A DNA stretch of 64,000 nucleotides, taken from Balanoglossus misakiensis (taxonomy: Eukaryota; Hemichordata). Positions within the stretch are counted from its first letter, which is position 1. The number at the start of each line of letters is the position of its first letter. Positions 12,601 to 24,700 of the stretch are shown piece by piece. The translations under genes and the position numbers were made by a program. Location: NCBI GenBank assembly GCA_040954595.2, contig CM082597.2, forward strand, positions 7,564,001 through 7,628,000. The letters are read 5' to 3'. Below the pieces are notes generated by a model. That model was not told where the DNA came from. It made no database searches and saw only the letters and a program-made list of their open reading frames with translations.

Positions 12601-12744
12601 TGATTGTACAGTGCGCCCTCTATCCAGACATCTCACGTTTTCTCGCGAGAAATCGCGACACGTCATCAAAAGCAGGAAGTGGTTTTTGTAAACGAAACAG
12701 TGAGTCAGTGATTCTTGAACAGCTGTCCCAAAACTGGAGATAGA
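12601..12744 (+). promoter_or_regulatory. SELENOS: SELENOS proximal promoter with TCTCGCGAGA and CACGTCA motifs
   Basis: TCTCGCGAGA at 12641-12650 is the palindromic core-promoter motif bound by BANP in vertebrates. CACGTCA at 12658-12664 reads TGACGTG on the other strand, the core of the XBP1/ATF6 unfolded-protein-response element. Both lie within about 105 bases of the start codon. Vertebrate SELENOS is induced by ER stress, so the second motif fits, but use of either site here is inferred. Confidence 0.5.
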
Positions 12745-15700
12745 ATGGAAATGGACGCAGAGCCACCTGTAGAGGAGGAAGTTTTACCCCCAGAAAACGA
12801 AACTCCTGAGGTACTGAAAGAGGGGGCCAACATTGGTGAGTAATTCTGAGACGAAATTGCTTGAATAAATCCAGAAATGAGTGTAAACATTGGCTTCCCA
12901 CAGACAGTGACACACACAGGTCGCAGCAAGCACTCAGAATATTTATATTCTTAGCCCTCGGTGCGACCTGTGGTCACACACACGGCCATGCAACAGTCCC
13001 GCCACCGGGGACACAGTTTTGCAACGCAAGGCCGTAATCAGTAACCGACCGTTGAAATTATATTGTAAGTAATCAATGTTCATGATGACGTAGAAATTGT
13101 AAAAGCTATCAAAACCCTTCGACACGCAATGTGTTGATTTACCCAGTGTCAGTGTTAGCTCTGCGCACAGGTCTGTGTGGGATCTGGTTCACTTAGTGGA
13201 CACGACTATACCCCATGGCGATACCATGGTTTTTTAGGGTTAGGGTTAGGAGGGTTAGGGTATGGGATAAACTCACCCTCACATTGCCACCCCTAACCCT
13301 CCTAACCCTAACCCTAACTCACCCTCATTGCCATGGTATCGTTGCCATGGGGTATAGTCGTGTCCACTAAGAGAACCAGATCCGTCTGTGTGTTAGGGTC
13401 CAGTGGGCATTGGGAGACTTGAAGTTGGGCATTGGGGGACCTGAGTCCCTCATAAACCCATGTGCCCAACTTCAAGTCTCCCATACGGGGACTGTACATG
13501 TAGGTCAATCATTGAAACATGCCTTTCGGTTGTCAACTTTAGTTTATTATTTTTTTTATGATTAAAAAAGTGATTCCTTTGTTATTATGCATGGTGAAGA
13601 ATAGGAAAAATCATCCTTATTTAGGCATCACATTCACTACTGACACACTTGGAGTGGGTCGATCTTAAAAGTGTAACTGTTTTGAGATTGCTAATCACTA
13701 CTCTAAAACATATTGAAGCTCCGATGTGACAGCTCTAAGAATAAATTAACAGGTGTGCCAAAATTAAAGTGATGTAAAAGTGACTCTTTCGTTGTTATTG
13801 TAGTAAGTACCGGTTACTAACGTGGTAGGTACAACGGGTTGTCTTTATTCCGGGCCGCAGAGTTTTGCTTGGTACTGGTCGTCAGTCCTGGTAGCGTGTT
13901 GCTCTGATGCTGGTCCGGGTCGTTCTGATTCTGGTAGTCGAGAAACGTGGGTAAAAACCAGTAGCACAGGTGCAGGGCATTCCGTAGTGCAATTACGTCA
14001 GAAACGTCCCACCTGTACAGCAGGACGCCACCAACGGACCCTATCATAAGATGTACGAGCTTTGGTACTGATTTTTTCAGAATTTGAGGACTAAGAGACA
14101 TTTAAATTTTCTATTTTGGGCCGGAGTACCTTAACCCTAATGCTACTGGGTGTCATACCTGTTTATTGTGTCATGTTCCTTAAAATACGTATTTGCCATT
14201 TTTTCTTCTAAAACATATTTTTACTGTCTTGACATGGCTCTCCTACGTACTTAGACACACTTGGCAGTCTGAGCCTCCCCCCCCCCCCCCCCAGTAAATG
14301 AACCACTGGTTTGCACTGTATTGGTCTGAGGGTCTTGGATAGGCCCTACAGATTAACACGCACTTGACAGTCTAACAGGCCTGGGAGCCAGGATTCTAGG
14401 CACCCTGGAAATCAAACCAGTTTCAACTGACTTGGCAGCATTAGGGTTAGTATTTAAAAAATGTAGACAAGAAGTTATAAAAATATAATTATGAAACAAA
14501 ATGTTTGTGCCCCATACATGTAGGCTTTACACTTTAGAAAACCAGGTGTCACTCATAGGTAAAAAAATAGGAAAGTAAGAAAACATGTTGTTTAAAGCTT
14601 GTTATCATTTTCAGAGTGTGTTAAACCCCGGTGTGGGGTATAAAAGACCCCCCAAATCAGTGGCGAATCTTAATGCCGTTTGACTGACAACAGACAACAC
14701 CAACGATCTTGGCTCTATAAAAATCGGCCAAAACAGGTCCAAGCATAAAGAATAACACCACACAACGACAGTAGTTGGCTTTATAAACACACACAACATA
14801 AAGTTATCGACGAAAAAGTACACGAGCTTATGAAACAACGATGATTTTGGGAGAAATCTGGTTTCAGTGCTTTTCAGAAGCGTCCCTGGGAAACAATAAC
14901 CACGCCATTCAAACAGTTGTCAATCGCGTGGAAGTGTGAAGTGTTCAATTATTTTCTGTGTACATGAGAGCAATTACACAGTCATTATGCACGACGACCA
15001 CTCCCAAATAAACAACTATACAAACACACGTTAATCCGAACCCCAGGACTTTCCGCACCGGGGTTTAAGAACATGATGGCATAGTACAGACATATTTTAA
15101 AGTTCGTTGTTACCTGTACAGTAATACCAGTGGCTACATGTATTGATACAAACTAGGTAATTCATAATTTCTCACATTGATATTTTCGCTATATTGCCAT
15201 ATGTTTGTAAAGTTGCTTTAAACACTTAGCATTGACCAATTTTAAAACTGTTTCATGTTTCATTAAGAGCAATGAGTATTTTAAATATTGTGAAGCTGTG
15301 ATCTTCATTGCTGAAAAAAATAAGAAAACCAGAGTGGTACTAATAAAGCAATGTTTACACTAATAAAACGCACATTTTACTCACTTTATTGCTGATGTTT
15401 TTTACCTATTCCTTCTTGAATTTCCACCTTTTGAGGGTTCCAATATGTGCTTGTACTCTCCGTAGCTGAATTTTTGTGTGTTTCAACTGGGATATCAAAT
15501 GCATGTCTCCATTTTTAATATATCAGACATAGCATTTGAGACACCAATTAGACACACTTATTTTATTTCCCTGTGCCTTTTTTAATGACAAATAACACTC
15601 TTCTTCCTCTTCTTATTTTCAACAGTCTTCTTGTCTTCTTTTTAAACAGTAATAACAAAACAAATGAACTATAACAAAGAACATGTTTGTGCATGCATGT

Positions 15701-18700
15701 GTAATGTCAGTGTGTGTAAGTATGTTTGGTGCATATGATTGTGTGTTCAGTATGTTTGTGAATGTATTTTTGCATGTGTCATGCCAGTATGTTTTTTTTG
15801 CTTTCTGGTATATAACTAACTTTACTTTTTTCTAAAACTACACCGGGAAATGAGTGCCTTGAATAGCGGTTTACTCTTACTTTTTTCTAAAACTACACCG
15901 GATTCTGTCTACAATTTGTTTGACCGTATAGCCTTGGAAACTGCTCTTGAAATCTTGGTCATTCTCCATTACTGGCCTAACCTGTGCAGCCCTAAAAAAG
16001 TCAAACTCTTCTGCTGGAGGCCCCTGCACTGCAACATGAATGAGAGAATTCAAATTTCTCTCCGACAGACAATTCCTCAGTGTGGTCTTGACTTTTCTTA
16101 ACGTGCTGAAACCACGTTCACAATCTGGAAAGAGAAAGAAAAAAAATATATTGTTTTATATATTGAATTCGTTGATGATTACATTTTGAATGTTGAAATG
16201 ATGAAATACTGGTACTTAGCTGCTATATAAACAAAGTTACAAAAGTCTTACCTGCAGTGGACACTGGGATGACCAATGCAATACTTGCTAGCTTTGCCAG
16301 GTTCGGAAACGTCTCTGCAAGGGGCTCAGCCAACAATTTCAACACGTCACCTTGGCTGCTACTCCTCTTCTTCCACATGGTTGGCAAAAATGTCTTAAAC
16401 TCCCTCACACAGGTATCTTTGTCCTCCATGTCTTTGTAATGGGTTGTCAGCACCTGTTGGGAAAGACAAAGTTAGTTATTAAAATTACACTGCTGTGCAA
16501 GTGACTAACTGTGTTGCTTTCTAACATCATGGAATATATTGACTAATAGAAATTTCCACATTGTGTTTTACATAACTGGTTCATGACCAAGAACAGTTCA
16601 ACATCGGGAATAGTGGCAAGGGAGAAGATGTTGAATGCATCCAAGATGTCACTGTTTGGAAATCTGGACTTCAGGTTGAACTTGTCATGAACCTGTTAAA
16701 ATATAAGTGGTTGTAAGTGAAACTGAAACAAGTGACAGAGCTTTTATTCTTAAGTGAACTTAAGACATACATGTATATGATTTTGGGACTGCTTGAAATT
16801 ATGAAAATAATGTCACTTTAATGAGACAAGGCTATAACTACTTACATGAGTGTTGAAGTGGTCGTAGTCTCTGTCTGCATTCCAGTTGATGTTGAAGCCA
16901 TTTCTGTTGAGGTCAGCGATGTAAGTCTTTGTACTCCGGGAACCATCAACCTGGAATCCAGGACAGCTAAAGTAGTTGCAATCTGTTCTTTAACCCTAAA
17001 TGCTACTGGGTGTCATATCTGTTTAGAGTCTCAAGTCCCTTAAAATACGTATTTGCCACTTTTTATTCTAAAACGTATTTGAACGTCTTGACATGACTCT
17101 CCTACGTACTTAAACACACTTGGCAGTCTGAGTCCCCTGTAAAATGTACCAAATCGCACTGGTTTGCACTGTATTAGTCTGAGGGTCTTGTATAGGCCCT
17201 ACTGAATAACACGCACTTGGCAGTCTAACAGGCCTGGGAGCCAGGATTCTAGGCACACTGGAAATCAAACCAGTTCATACTGACTTGGCAGCGTTAGGGT
17301 TAATGCCAATGAAGTCCAGTGCAGATCTCTGTGAAACAAAACAAAAAAGAAAGTATGAGCATTTACAAAGTATAAATGGGAATGCCAGATATGGCTACCA
17401 CAATGTATTTTCTGTTCTAACCTTTCCAAACTACACATTTTTAACAACCTTTACCTGAAAATACTTCATATGGCTACCACAATGTATTTTCTGTTCTAAC
17501 CTTTCCAAACTACACATTTTTAAAGGGACAAAGTCTCTCTCTCGCTGCCCTTTTTTCCATTAATTATATTTGATACAAGACACCGTTTGTTATTCTACAT
17601 GTGGATATATAGTGAATCAACGTTCAACTGCACACACCTTCCATCCCTCTTATAGACAGGAGAGTGAAAAAACTCGCCAAAATGAATAATCGTTCTTTAC
17701 CATTTATTCATTTTGGGCGAGTTTTTACTCTCATATCATACAAGTGGGATGGAAGTTTTGTGTGGTTGATCATTGATTCACTATATATCCACATTTACAT
17801 TAACATAACCAATGTCTTGTATCAAACATAATAATGGAAAAGGGGCAGGTGGAGAGAGACTTTGTCCCTTTAACAACCTTTACCTGAAAATACTTCGACA
17901 GCATTGATGGACCTCTTTCCGGTAACTTGTGGCCCACTTCAGGATCAATCTTATCTATGCATTAGATCTGCTTTGCCTGGGAGGAGAGGTGGGGTGCGAC
18001 TTGAGCAGAAGTTGTAGAACATTCCAAACGAAAAGAGATAGCTCCTTACTGAGCTAGCTTTGAGGTTTGGGGTCTTTTCAATACAATTTAGAAGCTTATT
18101 CCTCTCCCCCACTGCTTCCAGAGAGCCCAATGCCTGGATAAGGCGGCCTACTTGTGACCTGTTTTGTTTTGCCGAAGTTTGCGTTTGGCGCCCTCTATCT
18201 GCTGTCAAAAGGTGGGGCCTCAAATGAATATAAATTGTCAGTCACATTTTCAACCTCACCCTCGTCACGCTCGGCTGGGGGAATAATACGCTTGTATCGC
18301 TTACAATTTGTACATGTAGCTCTTGGAACCCTCTGTTGGGATGTATGTAGACATCCTCGGCTAAAATAATATTTTGCAAGAAGCCAAAAACTGAATCTGG
18401 TAACATTGAGGCCAGTCTAGAAATACCTGTCAAACAACAATTTTTAACAAAGACCACCTGCTCATCTGCTAGTATTGGACATTTTTTCTCTGCAAGAATG
18501 GTATGAACTGTAGCCCTGTAAACTTTGTCTGACAATAATTCATTCTGAAACCAGGTTTCTACAGCACAGACAATATCATATTGGTTGAAATATTCAATAA
18601 TGGAGTTATCATACGGGATGAACCTTGTTCATGTACGTTCCATGAAAGAAAATAAAAAAATCTTTTGATCAAATTGTCCAACTGGACCTTGGCCACCGCT

Positions 18701-21700
18701 CTATCTCAGACGATCATTTCTAATGACAGTCTCGGTCTTTTCATCATAACTGTACAGAATCTTGGTTCTGTTCTCATAAGCCACAAGCCTCTTGTAATTT
18801 ACAAGGGCCTTTATTTTGTTACTGATCAGTTCTTTACACTTAACACTCTCTTGAAGAAGAATAAAAAAGTACCAGCTGAAACCCATTAATTTGGGGAAAA
18901 CAAAAGAAACTCATTATCATAACACTTATTATAGTGTTATGCTAATTAGCCTATACTGTACGAGAAATCCCTTGGGAGAACACTGGGCTATATGTTTGAA
19001 AAAATGTTTAATATGAAATGATTTTCTGCAAAATCCATTGTGTCAACACAGTTTATGAATATATATTTTTTAAGGGACAAAGTGTCTCTCTCGCTGCCCT
19101 TTTTTCCATTAATTATATTTGATACAAGACAACGTTTATGTTAATGTACATGTGGATATGTAGTGAATGCTCGTGTCTACAACTTAGTACAAGTGGGTTG
19201 GACGTTGTGTGTGGACGAACATTGATTCTCTTTACATCCACATGTAGAATAACATAAACAATGTCTTGTACATGTATGAAACAACGGAAAAAGGGCAGCG
19301 AGAGATAGACTTTGTCCCTTTAAGTAAGTACTGTAAACCACCATCACATATTACATGTAGGCTGTAGATCTCCATGTTGAAATCCCTTGTCATGACCAAC
19401 ACAGATAAATGTCTGTGCTTGTACAATGTACATCTACGTTTACTGTAAAATTTGGTTCATGTAGTGTTTATGCTCCATTCAAGATTGGGCAACATTGGTG
19501 AATGATTTGAGAATTTTAATAATGACTGAATTGATATACCTAGAGGATCCACAGAGCAGGTGCACAAACAGAGAATGCTCTCTGCCTTATTAAAGTTTCC
19601 ACGAGGTGGCACCACCCGCAAAGAGTCAGCTGATCTGAGATCTCTGTCGTTTAAAAACTCATCTTTTTAATCATATTTGTGATTGAATTTTTTAGGATCA
19701 TCTTCTGTATGGTTTTTAGACGAACTTTTAATTGGGAATTTTAACTGAGACTTTTTTTGCTGCTTTTATGATTCTTTTATCACCGTCTTTGTAACTCGCA
19801 CTGAGACGTATGTGTAGTGCGTGTAAGAAATAAATATTATTATTATTATTATTATCTCCGTGGTAAAATGACTGGGGAACATTTACCTGGTACCGCCCTC
19901 ATCAGAAACACTTTCTTACCTTATGCCAGATTGGTCTGTTGTGGTCTGGTCACTTCCGGTTGAGTAACAACATGTTATTGTCAAATTTAACCTCTGTGAA
20001 CTTGAAGGGACAAAGTCTCTCTCTCGCTGCCCTTTTCCATTATTTATGTTTGATACAAGACATTGTTTATGTTAATGTACATGTGGATATATAGTGAATC
20101 AACGTTCAACCACACACAACTTCCATTCCACTTGTAGACAAGAGAGTGAAAAACTTGCCAAAATGAATAACAGTCTCTATCATTTATTCAATTTGGGCGA
20201 GTTTTTACTCTCATATCATAGAAGTGAGAGGGAAGTTGTGTGTGGTTGAACGTTCATTCACTACATACAATGTATACATGTACACAATGTACATTAACAT
20301 AAATGGTGTCTTGTATCAAACATAATTAATGGGAAAAAGGGCAGCGAGAGAGACACTTTGTCCTTTTAATGTTCTAATAAACTGTTTTCCTTTGTTTTTC
20401 TAATAGTGACATTATTCCTAGTGCAGTATGGCTGGTATCTATTATTTGGGCTGATTGTGCTGATGTTCTTAAAGAAGAAATTTGAACCCAAGTTACAGAA
20501 ATTGCAGAAGAAAAGAGAAGATCAGTACTACGCACAGCGTTATGGTGAGTTTTTACTAAGATAGGACATGTAGTATGTACCTCCAGTGTTTCATCTAGAG
20601 GGGGGATGGGGGGATTCACCCCCTGTTGACATGTTGGCACCCCTAGCAATTTGTCAAGGGGGGGACCAGTGCCCCTTCAAATGATGTCAGTCACATGTTA
20701 AAGATATTACATTCCCTCCTTAGTCCTCATAACCTTTCAATTCCTTGCTATATATTAAAGCCCTTATAGCTGCCAAATTTCACAATTTTTTTTCCACTAT
20801 TAAAAACTTTAAATATATTCTGTATCCTCTAAAATAATTACCATTAACCCTAACGCTACTGGGTGTCATATGTGTTTAGAGTGTCAAGTCCCTTAATACA
20901 TACATGTATTTGCCACATTTACTTCTAAAATGTTTATTGACTGTCTTGACATGACTCTCCTACGTACTTAAACACACTTGGCAGTCTGAACCTCCCAGAA
21001 AATGAACCAAATCGCACTGGTTTGTACTGTATTGGTCTGAGGGTCTTGTATAGGCCCTACTGATTAACACACACTTGGCAGTATAACAGGCCTGGGTGCC
21101 AGGATTCTAGGCACACTGGAAATCAAACCAGTTTCAACTGACTTGGCAGCATTAGGGTTAATGGAAAAGGGGCAGCCAGAGAGAGACTTTGTCCCTTTAA
21201 AATATGTGTACAACACTTTGCATAATAGTTAAGTCAGTGTTGAAATAAAATCCAAATTGGTTGTCTACTGCAGATGCCCAAACAACACAGGCAAGACACG
21301 AAGCTATGATGGCAGCACGATTACGAATGCAAGAAGAACATGATGAAAAAGCCAGGATAGCTGAGGAAGAAAGACAAAAGGTTTGTGTCATGTGTAACCA
21401 ACATTCACTAACATTACAATTGGTACTTTGGAAAGTTTGGGCCGGGGGACCGCGCAAACTTTGCGACCGGCTGATGCTCTTGTCGTAGTCTTACTCCGAG
21501 TTGCAGGGCCTTTCTTGGCGACGGGACTGGGCTCTATACCCAAATCTAGCAGCTGTTGATCTGCGTTCTCCATGTTATCGGTGTCAACTGCCCAAGAAAT
21601 TGAGGCGGAAGAGAGTGAGCACTGCAGGAGACATTAAAAAATCTCAAGTAACTGTGAGTGATGGATTGTGGGATAGTTGATGCTCACATATGGTTGAGGG

Positions 21701-24700
21701 CGCCCCTTTTTCGAGTTGCTTAATTCTCCCAACCTTAAATAGGTTTTGGCAACCTAGGTGGGTGATAAAAATATCACATGGTCGACACAATTTCAAGATG
21801 GCCGATTTTTGCCATGTTTAAGGAATAGGAGTTCATAAGCTAAAGTAATGATGGGTCATTCTGAAACTTTTTAATAGAAAAAATAACAAAATGTGAAAAA
21901 GGTTTAATGAGTTTAATATGGTAACCAGGGCTCGAAATTAACTTTTTTCACTGGTAGTCCACTTGGGCTACCATTTTCTGAAGTTGGTAGCCCCGTGACA
22001 AGGTCTGGTAGCCCGCACACCTTTTCAATGAAGAGTGATATTTTTTTTCTGTGAAGGATATTTTTTTCATCAATCTCATAAGAAAAAAATAAAAATATTT
22101 TTTTTTCATGATTGACTTGTGCTCATGAATTTTTTTTCTAGTACCTGGCTGGCTGCATGCAGATCATACCCTGTATAAGAATAGCATGTACATGTCCAGA
22201 CAAGGGCGACACCCAAAAGTTTGATGACCTATTAATACGCAGAGGTTATATGCACATTTTTACATTCGCCATGACAACGACCACAGTGATCAGCAGGGGA
22301 GGAGACATAACAAGACTAAAAATAGACTACAGTTATTAGCCATGAATTTCAGAATGACAACGGTACAATCGCGTTCAGATATTGATACTTTTATTAAAAG
22401 TTTGTATCAAACATTCTCCTGCACGCACTGTGGATTTTAATTTGCATAACAATGTCACAGTCTTGCTGTACAGTGCTGGTTTGATCGGGCCGTGTACGCG
22501 TGTGAGCGTTGATCAGGTCAAAGCGATCAACATCGCGTCGATCGCACACGCAAAGTTTTGGTAGTCCGCGGGGGCTACCATTACGCAGATTTTGGTAGCC
22601 CCAGGGAAAAGTTGGTAGTCTGTGGACGCGGGACTACCGCTAATTTCGAGCCCTGTGGTAACTACAAAGACAGACATGTTTGACCCAAGGAAGTCATGAA
22701 ATACAGTAAACATATCATTTCTTCTATCTCTTACTACAGTTGGTTATGGACTTTTCGCCCAGAATGCAATGGGATTTGACCCCCTAGCGCAAAGTGAAAA
22801 CCTATTTAAGGTACCCACAATTGGGTAACATTATTCACAGTTGTTCAAAATGTTACCTAAATTGACAACTGCTATCTGAAATTCCTATGGTGAAGATTTT
22901 CCTGACCATTATTTCATTGTGTCTTGATTCTTTAACCCTTTCACCCCCAGTTCCCTCTTTAGAGGTCCAACCTTACCATAGAAATCAATAGGTTTGGACT
23001 GAAACATGTAGGTGAGAGGGTTAAATGGTGTGATTAGCAGTTAGACGGCAATGGGCAAGTTTTCTAGGTGATTTCCAACTTGATTTTTACAATCCGTGGT
23101 ACAAAATAATACTATGTTAGCTGGATAAAGTGATTCCCATTGGCATCTTTTTGCAGCCACACCGTTTTGTATTAAGCATCGTCAAATTATTTTTGACTTT
23201 TTCTAAATTAGCATCACTGTCCCAAATAATGTCAAGTTCCCCATTGCTAAGTCTGTATCGATAATCACTGAAAGAGGGAAATATAACATGGCTCTGATTG
23301 GCCTGGGACCATAACTGAGAGACCCAGCATGACCTTTTCCTGTGCAGTTCTAGGGCTTCAAAGGAAGGGATGTATTCTTCCTCATATTGAGACAAGCAGT
23401 AGCAGGGAAATAGGCTTCTTTCTGAAAACGTTGAGGGACAGACAAATGACGATGGATATTCATCCTATGTGAAAAGTTCTGCCTCACTGACTGGAAAAAA
23501 CTAGATTGTTTTTGAGGTCAACAATTTTTTGGCAGACATGTTGGCTCAAAGCATTAGTTCATTCACACCGTCACAGAAACATTCCTTATCCATACTGTAC
23601 TTAACCAGTGATCTCTGATTGATTGCAATAAAAAAAAAAAGATTTTCTTTACAATATTTTTAAATAATAATAATAATGATATTTATTTATTTAGAAACGC
23701 CTTCCATGAATGGAACATCTCAAGGCACCTCACAAGACACAATAAAAAAAATACAGCCAATAATTAAAAACCTACACAATATCAATCTTAAAAAGATAGG
23801 TGTTGAGATTTGACTTAAAAACATGAAAATTACCAGACGTTCTGACCCCAAAAGGCAGTGTGTTCCACAAACATGGGGCACAGACAGAAAAAGGACACTC
23901 GTCATAGTAAACAGTGTTAGAAATCGGTTGATGCAAACTTATTACCCACTCAGTAGTTGAACACAGCAAATGACCAGGGGTGTGAACATTCAATAAATCC
24001 GTTAAATAGGCAGGTGCCATACCATGAACAACTTAATAAGTCAAACAAAGAATTTGAATTGTGTCCGCGTATATACATGAAGCCAATGCAGACTAGAAAG
24101 TATTGGCGACCAGGTTTGAACTTGAACACTTCACCACTATTACTCTTTCTGTTTATGAATGATGGATTTATCTGCAACACACAGGTGTTGTTTATTTAGT
24201 CTTCTAAATGCCTGCAATGTGGAAAGAAAATGTATATTGACTCTTTTGGGGTCAGGAAATGAGTATACCACTGGTTTGGTAATAAAGGGAATTTAACAGC
24301 AAACTTTGTTTTAACTATCAAACATTTTCTAAAACTTTACAGGGAAATTAATTCTGATAGTTACAATTCTTCCTGCATGAGCATATCTCAGAGTATGACT
24401 CCGATCATTGTCTGTGTAGCTACCATGTGTTTATTTCTGCCATTCAGGAGTACTGCAACTGCAGTGCAAATGACAGATCCATTTTCTCCAACTCTTTGAG
24501 CCGGCATTGTTGCTTTGAGAAATTCAGTCAATGTTGGTGCTCTCAAATGAAGTTCAGCATATGCTTTCTTGAAAGAGAAATTCTCCAGGTCTTCTTCCCA
24601 TTCTTCCTGAACATGTAGACTTTTGAGTTGTTTCGCATAGGCTAGCTAGCCCGTTCTTCGTTGATTATTTTCACAAATCGCCTCTTTATATTGCTGAATA

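Noticed and set aside
13236-13320. Telomere
   Set aside because: The TTAGGG-like units are few, imperfect, face each other, and lie inside a bounded 204-bp element.
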